A stretch of DNA of 64,000 nucleotides from Parasphingorhabdus halotolerans (GCF_012516475.1 NZ_CP051217.1:1488001-1552000), one strand, 5' to 3'; numbered from the stretch's first letter, positions 1 to 9,063 are shown. The notes: generated by a model from the sequence alone, not told the origin. Numbers and translations are program-made.

Positions 1-2
1 TA

Positions 3-704
3 TCTGGCTATAAAACAGAGTCCAGGGAACTGATAGGCGACTCGCTGCAAGGCACCATCCGCATGGGCAAGGCAATCCTCGAACATAGGATGAAACGCAC
101 CGGCATCATGACCACACCTTATGCCGAGGCGGGTGGGTTCTGGAGCAGCGGCCCCGATGTCCCTGCTCCCGATATTCAATATCATTTCGTCCCCGCAATG
201 CTCGAAGACCACGGCCGCGAGGCGGTGAAAGGGCACGGGTTCAGCTGCCATGCCTGTGTGCTGCGTCCCCATAGCAAAGGCACCGTGCGGCTTGGTTCCA
301 GTGATCCGCAAGCCCCGCCAGCCATTGATCCCAATTTCCTGGATGATGACCGCGACATCGCAACCCTGCGTAAAGGTGTTCGCAATATGCAGCGGATCAT
401 GGAAGCTCCGCCGCTGACAGACTTCAAACCCACCAATCGCCATCCGGTTGACATGAGCAATGACGCCGAACTGGACGCGCTCATCCGCGAACGGGCCGAC
501 ACTGTCTATCACCCCGTCGGCACCTGCCGGATGGGCGGTGATGAAGATGCCGTGGTCGATACCCACCTCAAATTTCGCGGCCTAGAAGGACTTTATATTG
601 CGGACGCCTCGATAATGCCGGAAATCATCAGCGGCAACACGAACGCGCCCAGCATCATGATCGGCGAACGCGCGGCGGATTTTATCAAGGCTGATTTGAA
701 TTGA
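3..704 (+). CDS. GMC-family FAD-dependent oxidoreductase (choline dehydrogenase-like), C-terminal part
   Basis: This is the 3' part of a gene whose start lies before the window; the frame is open from base 3. What is visible is the GMC C-terminal substrate-binding and catalytic domain. The catalytic His lies in YHPVGTCRMG (codons near 507-536). The family's closing motif follows (DASIMPEIISGNTNAPSI) with the conserved Asn, then the FAD-contacting IMIGERAA helix. GMC enzymes oxidise alcohols with FAD; choline dehydrogenase and AlkJ-type alcohol dehydrogenases are the closest in style. The substrate cannot be told from this part. The N-terminal Rossmann fold is outside the window. Confidence 0.9.
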   Translation, partial: SGYKTESRELIGDSLQGTIRMGKAILEHRMKRTGIMTTPYAEAGGFWSSGPDVPAPDIQYHFVPAMLEDHGREAVKGHGFSCHACVLRPHSKGTVRLGSSDPQAPPAIDPNFLDDDRDIATLRKGVRNMQRIMEAPPLTDFKPTNRHPVDMSNDAELDALIRERADTVYHPVGTCRMGGDEDAVVDTHLKFRGLEGLYIADASIMPEIISGNTNAPSIMIGERAADFIKADLN

Positions 705-844
705 AAACTCGGGATCTCTGGATTTCCTAATCTTTCCGGCACGTTAACTTACCGCGAAAATTGAAGGTCCCAATTGGGGCTTGTTGGCTATTTGATGAAC
801 TATTGAAATGACATAGGCAGCCCAAAGCCTGTTCTCCGCCGAGC

Positions 845-2385
845 TTAGCCCTTCCAGAGTACCCTATAAAGATCAAAGCGGCGGTCTTTCAAATTTTGCA
901 CTGCTCCGGATTGCCTACTGGTGAGCAAGTTAGTCAAAGACAGGTCGGCCAGCGCAATCGTTTCAGTGTTGGGCGCTGTATCTGCCGCCACACCATCTCG
1001 CGCGAACGGGAAATCGGATGGCGTCAATATTGCGCTCTCAGCATAGTGAATGTCCATATTCTCGACGTTCGGCAAGTTCCCGACCACGCCAGACATCACG
1101 ACATAGCATTGGTTCTCCACGGCACGCGCCTGACAGCAGTAGCGCACCCGCAAATAACCGCGCCGCTCATCGGTACAAAAGGGAACAAATAATATCATCG
1201 CCCCCTGGTCGACCAGATGCCGCGCCATCTCTGGAAACTCGCTATCATAGCAAATCATGACCCCGATCGGCCCGCAATCGGTCGGAATGGCTTCCGCGCC
1301 ATAGCCGCCCTTGATGTTCCACCAACGCACTTCGCTCGGTGTAGGATGCAGCTTGTCCTGCGTGTAAATCGCGCCATTGCGCAGGAACACATAGGATATA
1401 TTGCGAATGTCGCCATTTTCCATGCGCGTGGGGTGGGAGCCGCCGATGATGTTGATATGATAAGAAACCGCCAGTTTCTCCATCACTTCCTTGAATCTGT
1501 CGGTATATTCGGCAATTTTCTCTATTGCCTGTGCAGGTTCCAGCTTTTCACTTTCCAAAGACAGCAATTGCAGCGTAAACAACTCGGGAAATGTCACGAA
1601 ATCGGCGCCATAATCTGCTGCTACATCAATGAAATACTCCACCTGGTCTTCAAATTCGGACTGCGATGTAATCTTGCGCATCTGAAACTGTACAGTCGCT
1701 ACACGCACCGACTGCGGCAAACGGTCATGCGGCGTTTGTGTCCCGATTTTCGCTTCAACCGCCAGCGGGTTTTCCCAGAACATGTGCACCGCGTGACCGC
1801 CGGATGGCTTGTCGCTTGGCATATAGTCTTTTAATATTCCCAGCGGCACAAAGCCCTGATTCAACTGAAAATTAATTACCGGATCACGAAATTGCTTTTC
1901 GGCCACGGCAGCCAGATAATCCGCAGGGTCAGGATATTTGCGTTTGCGCCGTGAATAGCCCGGCAGCCTGCCACCAAAGATGATCCCTTTCAGCCCAAGA
2001 TGCTGGCAGAGCTCCCGGCGGACTTTGTAGAATCGCAGCCCGATGCGCAGTCGCCGGTAATCCGGGTCGACGCTGACTTCCATGCCATACAGAATTTCGC
2101 CACCGGGATCATGCCGGGCAGCAAAACCCCACCGGTGATTTCTGCCCAGCTATGCGCGGCCCGAGCGGTTTTCTCGGATATCTGAAAGGTCGCGCAATGC
2201 CCGACAATCTTTCCCTCATATTCCGCGACCAACTGGCCATCGATGAAATTATTGATTTGTCCACGCACTTCTTCGACGGTGTAGCCTTCACCTTTACCGT
2301 AAATCTTGCGGGACAAGGTGGCGATTTTGCCGGCATCGTCCAGGTCCGCCATACGGATGATGAGCTTTGGTTTTTCTGCGGTCAT
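845..2385 (-). pseudogene. GNAT acetyltransferase / carbon-nitrogen hydrolase fusion, split by a one-base frameshift
   Basis: Two overlapping minus-strand frames together make one known architecture of about 513 aa: an N-terminal GNAT domain joined to a C-terminal nitrilase-superfamily amidohydrolase. The first frame (start 2385) reads GNAT sequence to AEITGG. The family sequence then continues one frame over as GFAARHDPGGEILYGMEV and runs to 845. One added G in the minus-strand GGGG run (plus-strand CCCC, 2127-2130) restores a single ORF. The nitrilase catalytic triad is intact: Glu in FPELF, Lys in QDKLHPTP, Cys in MICYDSEFPE. The substrate is unknown. Because every key residue is kept, a sequencing error is as likely as true inactivation. 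Confidence 0.85.
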
Positions 2386-2529
2386 CCGCGCCCACTAGCG
2401 AGGTTTTATACCGCAGGAAAGATTTGTTGTAAAAAAGGATACAGACTTTCTTGTACGCTCCCAAAAAAAGGCCGGGATGCTTTCACATCGCCGGCCGTAA
2501 AGTTGTTTGTTCGCAGGAGGAACAAGGTG

Positions 2530-2632
2530 TGGTGCCAGTCAAAGGTTCTTTGGGAGAAGGGTCTAATTGACTGGCACCAAACTCGGTATTTTAGTGGTGT
2601 CGGCCCTGATTTGGGATTGGAGGCCGACACCA
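2530..2632. repeat. Two tandem hairpin repeats between amtB and the nitrilase gene
   Basis: There are two adjacent inverted repeats. The first has 13-bp perfect arms TGGTGCCAGTCAA at 2530-2542 and 2567-2579. The second has 11-bp perfect arms TGGTGTCGGCC at 2595-2605 and 2622-2632. Both right arms run into CACCAAACTC, so the two hairpins look like related repeat units rather than chance. They lie just after the amtB stop, which is read on the minus strand, so they could also stabilise or end that transcript, though there is no clear T tract. A third, shorter GGCCGG/CCGGCC pair lies just upstream. Confidence 0.6.
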
Positions 2633-2646
2633 AACTCTAAATATGT

Positions 2647-3966
2647 TCAATAGTTATAGGCACGTTCTCCGTGTTCGCCGAGATCGAGGCCTTCGCGTTC
2701 GACTTCTTCGGTGACCCGCAGGCCAGTGACCAGCTTCGCGATGTAGATCGCAATGGCGGTTCCGATTGCCGCCCAGACTATGGTGACTGCAACGCCTTCC
2801 AGCTGGATCAGCAACTGCGCGCCCATGCCGGTTGAACCATCGCCTGGTCCGCCAAATACGGGCTGATAAACAATGCCGGTGCCAATCGCGCCAACCATGC
2901 CGCCGATGCCGTGGATACCAAAAGCGTCGAGCGAGTCGTCATAGCCAAGTTTTGGTTTCAGTTTCGACACACAATAGAAGCAAACGATGGAAGCAAGCGC
3001 GCCGAGCACGATTGCGCCGAATGGCCCGCTATTGCCAGCTGCGGGGGTGACTGCGACGAGGCCCGCGATCACACCGGAGCAGAAGCCCAAGGCAGAGCCC
3101 TTATGGCCGCTGACGCGTTCCATCAGCATCCAGAACAAGCCGCCTGCTGCTGTCGCAACAAACGTGTTGATCATCGCCAAAGCTGCGCTGCCGTCTGCTT
3201 CGAGAGCCGAGCCAGCGTTAAAGCCGAACCAGCCAACCCAGAGCATTCCGGTGCCGATCATCGTCATCACCATGCTGTGCGGAGCCATTGGCTCTTTCGG
3301 GTAGCCGATCCGTTTGCCAATGATGAGTGCTGCAACAAGAGCAGAAACACCCGCGTTAATGTGGACCACCGTTCCGCCGGCAAAATCAAGTGCACCTGCC
3401 TCAAACAGCAACCCGCCGCCAGCCCAAACCATATGGGCAATCGGGAAGTAAACAATTGTCAGCCAGATCGCGCCAAACACCATCACCGCAGAAAATTTCA
3501 TCCGCTCGACGACGCTACCCAATACGAGGGCCAGCGTGATGGCCGCGAAGGTCATCTGGAAAGAGATAAAGACATATTCCGAGATCACTTCGTCAGTGAA
3601 AGTCGCAGCCGTGCTCGAGCTATCCACGCCAGCGAGGAAGAATTTGCCCCAGCTGATAAACGCGTTGCCTTCTGGGCCAAATGCCAGACCATATCCGTAC
3701 ATCACCCAGATCAGCATGGCGAGACAGGCCGCAGCACCAATTTGCGTCATGGTGGATAGCATGTTTTTGGTTCTTGTCAGGCCACCATAAAATAGCGCGA
3801 GACCCGGTAAAATCATCAACAACACCAAAACTGTTGCTGTCATCATCCAGGCGTTATTGCCAGGATTGGGCACAGCGGCGACGGCTTCTGCCGCCTCCTG
3901 TGCAAATGCGGGAACGGCGCTGCCGGCCGCAGCCAATGTTCCCAAAACTTTTGTGATCGTTTTCAT
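2647..3966 (-). CDS. amtB: Ammonium transporter AmtB
   Basis: A 439-aa Amt/Mep/Rh channel protein of the inner membrane that carries ammonium into the cell. It starts with a cleavable signal peptide (MKTITKVLGTLAAAGSAVPA, then FAQ), as in E. coli AmtB, followed by about 11 membrane helices. The paired pore histidines appear in IAHMVWAGGG and GIHGIGGMVGA. The C-terminal cytoplasmic tail is short and has no extra domain. It is the second gene after glnK on the same strand, 57 bp downstream, the classic pairing in which GlnK blocks AmtB when nitrogen is plentiful. The transcript probably starts at the sigma-54 promoter upstream of glnK. Confidence 0.97.
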   Translation of the reverse strand: MKTITKVLGTLAAAGSAVPAFAQEAAEAVAAVPNPGNNAWMMTATVLVLLMILPGLALFYGGLTRTKNMLSTMTQIGAAACLAMLIWVMYGYGLAFGPEGNAFISWGKFFLAGVDSSSTAATFTDEVISEYVFISFQMTFAAITLALVLGSVVERMKFSAVMVFGAIWLTIVYFPIAHMVWAGGGLLFEAGALDFAGGTVVHINAGVSALVAALIIGKRIGYPKEPMAPHSMVMTMIGTGMLWVGWFGFNAGSALEADGSAALAMINTFVATAAGGLFWMLMERVSGHKGSALGFCSGVIAGLVAVTPAAGNSGPFGAIVLGALASIVCFYCVSKLKPKLGYDDSLDAFGIHGIGGMVGAIGTGIVYQPVFGGPGDGSTGMGAQLLIQLEGVAVTIVWAAIGTAIAIYIAKLVTGLRVTEEVEREGLDLGEHGERAYNY

Positions 3967-4023
3967 ACTGAAATACTTCCCCGATTAAATTGCAGGATTA
4001 AATGGCCCGGCTAGATGGACCAG

Positions 4024-4362
4024 CTAAATGGCGACATCGCCAGTTTCGCCGGTGCGAATACGCACGGCGTCTTCCATGCCAATGGTGAAAATCTTGCCGT
4101 CGCCGATAGATTCCGTACCAGCCGCGCTCTGGATTGCTTCAATAGCTTGCGGAGCCAAATCGCTGCTGCAGGCAATTTCCAGTTTCAGCTTTGGAACCAT
4201 GTTGGTGGTATATTCCGCGCCGCGATAGACTTCGGTCTGGCCTTTTTGCCGACCAAATCCTTTCACTTCCGTCACTGTCATGCCAGAAATGCCAACTGCC
4301 GTCAGCGCTTCACGAACATCGTCGAGCTTGAACGGCTTAATTATGGCTATGATAAATTTCAT
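4024..4362 (-). CDS. glnK: Nitrogen regulatory protein P-II
   Basis: A 112-aa PII signal-transduction protein. It starts with the typical MKFIIAIIKPFKLDDVREAL, has the T-loop with the uridylylation Tyr in YRGAEYTTN, and the C-terminal signature (GDGKIFTIGMEDAVRIRTGE). PII trimers sense 2-oxoglutarate and ATP/ADP and control ammonium uptake and nitrogen-assimilation enzymes. Its position directly before amtB argues for GlnK rather than the GlnB paralogue. A sigma-54 promoter lies about 35 bp upstream of the start codon. Confidence 0.96.
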   Translation of the reverse strand: MKFIIAIIKPFKLDDVREALTAVGISGMTVTEVKGFGRQKGQTEVYRGAEYTTNMVPKLKLEIACSSDLAPQAIEAIQSAAGTESIGDGKIFTIGMEDAVRIRTGETGDVAI

Positions 4363-4395
4363 TACGCCCCTTAATTTTATCTGCTCGATTTACGT

Positions 4396-4411
4396 AGCAA
4401 GGGGCATGCCA
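4396..4411 (-). promoter_or_regulatory. Sigma-54 (RpoN) promoter of glnK-amtB
   Basis: On the minus strand the site reads TGGCATGCCCCTTGCT. It keeps the -24 GG and -12 GC elements exactly 10 bp apart and matches the RpoN consensus TGGCAYG-N4-TTGCW almost fully. It sits about 35 bp before the glnK start codon, a sensible distance for a promoter. An NtrC enhancer would be expected further upstream; none was recognised by eye. Confidence 0.8.
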
Positions 4412-4496
4412 AAAACGGAACGACTTGGAATCTATGCGATTTGTTAATTCATTGGATCTGGGAGCGCCTAAATTTTGTGCGCCGCAACACGAATGC

Positions 4497-5342
4497 CTAT
4501 TTTTTAAGCAACGAAGCTTCCATCTGTTCCATGATCTTCGGGATCATCGCTTCCGTTTCATTTTGGCCGATGGCAATCAACTCGTCAGCTCGGGTAAAAT
4601 TCTGCATATCAATATGGCCGACGCGAGGCGACATCGCGAAATCAGGTGGATCGAGTGCCAGCGAATAGCGACCAAGATTGCGCAGCGACAAGCCAACCGA
4701 TGCCTTCACTATGGCGATACTATTAGGCTCTTTGCCGCCGGCAGGAGTAATGCCGGCCATCTCCACCCGGTTGATGAAATCATCTTGCAGATTGACCGAC
4801 AGGCATAATGCATTGGGCGCCAGTTCGCGCGCTGGCGACACAGGAACAGGCAATGCAGTTCCGCCATCGACCAATAATCGCCCGTCATGCTCCACTGGTT
4901 TGAAGATACCAGGCAGCGACATGGACGCACGAATGGCAGGAACCAGTTTGCCGGTTTTCATGATGATCGTATCGCCCGTCCGCAAATCGGCCGCGACAGC
5001 TGCAACCGGGATCGCCAGATCTTCAAAATTGAGATGGCCAAGCTGGGCGTCGAGCTCTTTCTCGATATTTCGCGCGCCCATTACTGCGCCCCGCTTGAAA
5101 TGCGGGTCCATGAACCGCAGTAAAGTCCGGAAATTGGCGGTGCGGGCGGTTTCTTCGAGATAGTCCAGCTTGCCAGCGGCATAGCTTGCCCCGGCAATCG
5201 CGCCGATGGACGTTCCTGAAATGGCCGCGATCTCTATCGGCGACGCCTCGAGTGCCCGGAGCACTCCAATATGGGTCCAGCCAAGCCCAGCGCCGCCGCC
5301 AAGCGCCAGTGATAACTTCAGCGGATTAGTCAAGTGCCACAT
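4497..5342 (-). CDS. Patatin-like phospholipase (RssA type)
   Basis: A 281-aa patatin-fold serine hydrolase. The oxyanion-hole glycine stretch LALGGGAGLGW is at the N terminus, the nucleophile elbow is GTSIG, and the catalytic Asp is in LLVDGGTALPVP, giving a complete Ser-Asp dyad. The frame is open to 5429, but the start is placed at MWHLTNPLKL because the extra residues before it are low-complexity and overlap the neighbouring DUF2007 gene; the remaining overlap is 17 bp. Family members are acyl hydrolases of membrane lipids. The physiological substrate is not known. Confidence 0.88.
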   Translation of the reverse strand: MWHLTNPLKLSLALGGGAGLGWTHIGVLRALEASPIEIAAISGTSIGAIAGASYAAGKLDYLEETARTANFRTLLRFMDPHFKRGAVMGARNIEKELDAQLGHLNFEDLAIPVAAVAADLRTGDTIIMKTGKLVPAIRASMSLPGIFKPVEHDGRLLVDGGTALPVPVSPARELAPNALCLSVNLQDDFINRVEMAGITPAGGKEPNSIAIVKASVGLSLRNLGRYSLALDPPDFAMSPRVGHIDMQNFTRADELIAIGQNETEAMIPKIMEQMEASLLKK

Positions 5343-5550
5343 CCTCCGCCAAAATCGCCCTTGCCTCGGCAAGGTCATCCGCCAGCACCATGACGCGGGC
5401 TGGCAGCGCGATGCCTGCGCCCTCGACAATATTCACGCCACTGTCAAAACATACCGCGCCAACGCCGGCCGCTTCCAGCCGCCCACGGATGATCTCGGCC
5501 TCTATGCCATGCATATGACGGGAAAGCTCGACGAGGCTCAAGCTATTCAC
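5326..5550 (-). CDS. DUF2007-domain protein (putative signal-transducing protein)
   Basis: A 74-aa protein matching the DUF2007 pattern: an N-terminal helix that counts ligands by residue spacing (IEAEIIRGRLEAAGVGAVCFD), a central hydrophobic strand, and a C-terminal VMVLADDLAEARAIL. DUF2007 resembles the PII/ACT-like fold and is called a putative signal-transducing domain, but its function is not established. It overlaps the genes on both sides by a few bases (oxidase end at 5543, patatin start near 5342), so the three are probably translated from one message. Confidence 0.8.
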   Translation of the reverse strand: MNSLSLVELSRHMHGIEAEIIRGRLEAAGVGAVCFDSGVNIVEGAGIALPARVMVLADDLAEARAILAEDVALD

Positions 5551-6115
5551 TCACACCAAAATAGCGGTCGGTCGCGCGCGTTGCCAAGCCATCAATACTT
5601 TTGACACGACCCGCCGTCTTGTCGAGCCAGGCGTCAGGATCAGATTGCCGATGATATTTCACCAGCGTTTCGCGCTCGTTCACCAGTTCCATCCGGGGCA
5701 CACCCCAGCCGCAACTTGTCTGCACGCTATCCAGCTGAATATCGAAAATCTGCCGCGTGCCCGGAAGAATCTCAAAGTGCTCCGCCAGCGCCGCCCATCC
5801 GTCGTCTTGCGGAAGCACTGGCTTGCCTTTGCCATAGAGGCGCATAATCAAAGCCGGGTTTTCAAAATTGTTGAACATGATCGTCACCCGGCCTTTATCG
5901 CTCTGGCCAGCCACCATATGCGCGTGGGTTTCATTGCCAGAACCGGCAAGATCCAGATAGGCTACCCGATCAGCGCCGAGGACACGAAACGCATCATAGC
6001 CTTTGGGCGAAAGATTGATCCGGCCATCGGCGGCAGCGGTCGCCACAAAAAACATGGGTTGTTTGCCAATGAACGCCTTGTGGTCTTCATTCAGTGCATC
6101 AAAAAATTCAGCCAT
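5543..6115 (-). CDS. Pyridoxamine 5'-phosphate oxidase-family flavoprotein
   Basis: A 190-aa split-barrel flavin-binding protein. The N terminus (FVATAAADGRINLSPKGYDAFRVLG) is typical of the putative PNPOx family, with the strand and turn that hold FMN and a conserved NNFENPALIMRLYGKG segment. Family members bind FMN, F420 or haem and reduce small molecules. The true PdxH residues are not all present, so vitamin B6 synthesis should not be assumed. It is the first gene of a short overlapping cluster with DUF2007 and the patatin. Confidence 0.85.
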   Translation of the reverse strand: MAEFFDALNEDHKAFIGKQPMFFVATAAADGRINLSPKGYDAFRVLGADRVAYLDLAGSGNETHAHMVAGQSDKGRVTIMFNNFENPALIMRLYGKGKPVLPQDDGWAALAEHFEILPGTRQIFDIQLDSVQTSCGWGVPRMELVNERETLVKYHRQSDPDAWLDKTAGRVKSIDGLATRATDRYFGVSE

Positions 6116-6130
6116 GGTCGTTTATCCCGT

Positions 6131-6643
6131 TCAATAGAACGGACCTCCTAACAGAGATTTCCAAATCACAACAGCGGTCCAGTGGAGGATGATACACGGC
6201 CACAGAGATTGCGATTTGATCCGGATATGCGACAATATAATGCCCAGAATTAACGTAGCAAAGATGAAACTTGGATTGAGGAAAATATCAGCCCAAGGCG
6301 GCCCGAAAGTGAGGGCCTGAAAGGGATGCCAGGCTACAAATAACAAGGTTGAAATCCAAGCCGCCCAGCGGGACCAAAATTGCGCTAACCACGAAAGCAA
6401 TAGACCGCGAAAAATAAATTCTTCGACGAATGCGGGGACAAAAAACAAAACAAGTGCCGTTTTTGCAAGATTTGAGGCATCGGTGATCGGTGACCATATT
6501 AGCCAACCCGACAGCAAACCCATGGCCGCTATGATAGCCAGTGCTGGCACCGCGACTTTCATGGCAGCAGCCCACTGCGCAACATTCGGCCAATATTTTA
6601 TCGCGCTAATGGTTTCCCGAACACCTCTCACCAACACGTTCAC
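6131..6643 (-). CDS. CPBP-family intramembrane glutamic protease
   Basis: A 170-aa membrane protein with the three CPBP (Abi/Rce1-like) motifs: EEFIFRG with the paired glutamates and Arg, a His in FVAWHPFQ, and a His in IILHWTAVV. About four or five hydrophobic helices are visible. Family members are membrane proteases related to Rce1, often tied to bacteriocin self-immunity or protein processing, but most chromosomal copies have no known target. It starts one base after the DUF924 gene ends, so the two are likely co-transcribed. Confidence 0.85.
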   Translation of the reverse strand: MNVLVRGVRETISAIKYWPNVAQWAAAMKVAVPALAIIAAMGLLSGWLIWSPITDASNLAKTALVLFFVPAFVEEFIFRGLLLSWLAQFWSRWAAWISTLLFVAWHPFQALTFGPPWADIFLNPSFIFATLILGIILSHIRIKSQSLWPCIILHWTAVVIWKSLLGGPFY

Positions 6644-6644
6644 C

Positions 6645-7178
6645 CTACCAGTTCATCCCTGCATCAATCGCTTCCTGCTCGCCGGGACGCATCGACCGGC
6701 CAAGAATTGTGTTGCGGTGCGGGAAACGACCATATTTGACAATCGCATCGCGGTGGTCATTGGCAAATTTCTGGTTGCTGCCCAGCTTGGTAAACAGGGC
6801 GACTGATTTGTTTTGCAAGCGAATATCTTCTGCATGCATGAAGGGCATATAAAGGAAAGGTCGCTGTTTTTTGGCCAGTTGCTCGTCCAGACCCTGATCC
6901 ACGGCCTTCTCGGCAATCTGCTGTGCCAGATGATCGGTGGAAAAGGCGTCGGCGCTGTCGCGAAACATATTGCGCGGGAATTGGTCGAACAGAATGACAG
7001 CGGCGAGTGCAGTCTCGGGTGTTTCCAGAAAGGTATCGGCGGTTTTCGATTTTTGTTCTTCCCAGAGTTCGAAGAACCGGTCTTTAATTTGAACGTCGAC
7101 AGTGTCGTTTTTGTTCCACCAGTCTTTGGGCTCAAGATCATCAAACCAGAAGGTGAGTATTCCAGAAGGCCAGTTCAT
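6645..7178 (-). CDS. DUF924-family protein
   Basis: A TPR-like helical protein of about 177 aa. The DUF924 signature is clear: ILTFWFDDLEPKDWWNKN at the N terminus and ALAAVILFDQFPRNMFRD in the middle, then YMPFMHAEDI. Function is unknown. The frame is open four codons further to an ATG at 7190, but that ATG lies inside a mobile palindromic repeat (7186-7266), so the next ATG is preferred. Neither has a good Shine-Dalgarno sequence. Confidence 0.88.
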   Translation of the reverse strand: MNWPSGILTFWFDDLEPKDWWNKNDTVDVQIKDRFFELWEEQKSKTADTFLETPETALAAVILFDQFPRNMFRDSADAFSTDHLAQQIAEKAVDQGLDEQLAKKQRPFLYMPFMHAEDIRLQNKSVALFTKLGSNQKFANDHRDAIVKYGRFPHRNTILGRSMRPGEQEAIDAGMNW

Positions 7179-7185
7179 TTTATTT

Positions 7186-7266
7186 GTCATTGCGAGCGTA
7201 GCGAAGCAATCCAGGGTTGTCCTTCACCGCTCTGGATTGCCGCGTCGCCTTGCTCCTCGCAATGAC
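7186..7266. repeat. REP-type palindromic repeat filling the tldD-DUF924 gap
   Basis: The left arm starts GTCATTGCGAGCGTAGCGAA and the right arm ends GCTCCTCGCAATGAC; together with ATCCAG/CTGGAT they form a long imperfect hairpin of about 81 bp. This sequence type (CATTGCGAG...CTCGCAATG) is a well-known dispersed repeat in alphaproteobacteria. It fills the whole space between two co-directional genes and could separate their expression. Confidence 0.8.
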
Positions 7267-7271
7267 GGAGT

Positions 7272-8708
7272 TCAAGCCGTGCCTCCGACCGTCAACCCGT
7301 CCACCAGCAAGGTCGGCTGGCCGACACCGGCCGGCACCGATTGCCCGCCCTTGCCGCAAACGCCGATGCCTTCGTCGAGTGCCATGTCGTTGCCGATACC
7401 GGTGACTTTGGTGAGCGCCGTCGGTCCATCACCGATCAAAGTTGCGCCTTTAATCGGCGCGCCGAGTTTACCGTTTTCAATCTTATAGGCCTCGGTGCAG
7501 GAGAAGACGAATTTGCCCGAGACAATATCGACCTGCCCGCCACCAAAGCTTTTGGCAAAAATCCCGCTTTTCACGCGGCCCATTAGTTCCGCCGGATCAT
7601 CATCGCCGCCGCGCATAAATGTGTTGGTCATGCGAGGCATGGGCGCGTGAGCATAGCTTTCGCGCCGACCATTGCCGGTCGCAGGAACGCCCATGAGCCG
7701 CGCATTGAGCCGATCCTGCATGTAGCATTTCAATATGCCATCCTCGATCAGCACATTCTCCTGCGTCGGGGTGCCTTCATCATCAATGCTCAGCGAACCG
7801 CGACGCTCCTTGATCGAGCCATCGTCCACCACGGTCACGCCCGGCGCGGCAACGCGCTCGCCGATACGACCTGAAAAGGCGCTTGTTCCCTTGCGATTAA
7901 AATCGCCTTCGAGACCGTGACCGATAGCTTCGTGCAAGATAATGCCCGGCCAGCCAGGGCCAAGCAGCACGGTTTGTTCGCCAGCCGGTGCGTCCACGCT
8001 TTCAAGATTCACCAGGGCTTGCGCCAAGGCCTCGTCAATCGCCCGGTTCCAGCGCTTTTCTTCGAATAGCTGATCGTACAGATAACGCCCACCCATGCCG
8101 AAACTGCCGGTTTCCCGGCGGCCATTTTGCTCTGCAACGATAGAAACATTGAGCCGCACCAATGGGCGCACATCAGTCGCCACAAAACCATCGGGGCGAA
8201 CGATTTCAATCACGCTCCAGCTGCCTGATAATCCCACCGATACCTGCGCGACACGGGGATCGCGGGCACGGGCGGCGGCATCAATTTCCTGACAAAGCGC
8301 AACCTTCTTGGCAAAAGGAATGGTTTCCAGCGGATTTGCCTCACCATAAAGATGTTGATTGTTGCCGCGCGGGGGAGGCGCCGCTTCGCCCTTTGCCGGA
8401 TCCAGCAATTGCAGGGTCTGGGCAGCCCGTTTTATCGCCGCCTCGCTAATTTCGTTGCTATGGGAAAATCCGGTCATCTCGCCAGACACGCCGCGCAGGC
8501 CAAATCCGCTATCGGTGCTATAATCAGCCGTTTTCAGCCGCCCATCATCAAAGCCAAAGCTTTCGACTGCGCTATACTGCAGATAAAGCTCACCATCATC
8601 GCAGGCGCTCAGCGATTGGGAAACCAGAGATTTTGCGCGCTCGGGATCAAGGCCATCGGCGCGGTACAGAAACGAGCGGGGATCAATATTTTGTATCATT
8701 TCTAACAT
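7272..8708 (-). CDS. tldD: Metalloprotease TldD
   Basis: A 478-aa TldD subunit of the TldD/TldE (PmbA) metalloprotease, which in E. coli matures microcin B17 and processes peptides. The zinc motif is in ILHEAIGHGLEGDFN, followed by the family segment FSGRIGERVAAPGVTVVDDG and the C-terminal ICGKGGQSVPAGVGQPTLLV. Length fits the family (about 480). No tldE/pmbA partner is in the window; it is often elsewhere in the genome. Confidence 0.95.
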   Translation of the reverse strand: MLEMIQNIDPRSFLYRADGLDPERAKSLVSQSLSACDDGELYLQYSAVESFGFDDGRLKTADYSTDSGFGLRGVSGEMTGFSHSNEISEAAIKRAAQTLQLLDPAKGEAAPPPRGNNQHLYGEANPLETIPFAKKVALCQEIDAAARARDPRVAQVSVGLSGSWSVIEIVRPDGFVATDVRPLVRLNVSIVAEQNGRRETGSFGMGGRYLYDQLFEEKRWNRAIDEALAQALVNLESVDAPAGEQTVLLGPGWPGIILHEAIGHGLEGDFNRKGTSAFSGRIGERVAAPGVTVVDDGSIKERRGSLSIDDEGTPTQENVLIEDGILKCYMQDRLNARLMGVPATGNGRRESYAHAPMPRMTNTFMRGGDDDPAELMGRVKSGIFAKSFGGGQVDIVSGKFVFSCTEAYKIENGKLGAPIKGATLIGDGPTALTKVTGIGNDMALDEGIGVCGKGGQSVPAGVGQPTLLVDGLTVGGTA

Positions 8709-8769
8709 ATAGAAATGATTTTGGCGGGGCGCACCCCCTAAGTCAGATAATCACCAAGATTATCCAAGA

Positions 8770-8982
8770 TTATTCTGGGTCGTCAGCTGTGCTGCTGGTA
8801 TCAGCGGGGCCACCAATCAGCAAAAAGCGCCGGTCGCAATAGCCGCAATCGACATAGCCTTTTTCGTCAATTTCTAGCCATACGCGTGGATGGCCTAACG
8901 CCGCACCGCCCGGAATATCACTGGCGCCATCACAAGCGTTACGGACTTTCGATGTTCGGATGATTTCAGGTGTGTCATTCAT
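8770..8982 (-). CDS. zf-CHCC zinc-finger protein (NDUFS6-like)
   Basis: A 70-aa protein with the Cys-His-Cys-Cys layout of the zf-CHCC family: ACDG, LGHPRVWLEI, then VDCGYCDRRF. In mitochondria the related NDUFS6 subunit belongs to respiratory complex I; the alphaproteobacterial protein is a small conserved zinc-binding protein of unproven role. The tail (GGPADTSSTADDPE) is acidic and probably disordered. Confidence 0.88.
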   Translation of the reverse strand: MNDTPEIIRTSKVRNACDGASDIPGGAALGHPRVWLEIDEKGYVDCGYCDRRFLLIGGPADTSSTADDPE

Positions 8983-9063
8983 GCGGCGGAATTAGCAACA
9001 CTATTGCGGTGGTGCAATAAATTCCCGCGCGCCGATAGATATTTTGAACACCGGGTTGGAGTT

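Noticed and set aside
8700..8770. Repeated AAGATTAT segments between tldD and the zinc-finger gene
   Set aside because: Only two short copies; no structure or known function.
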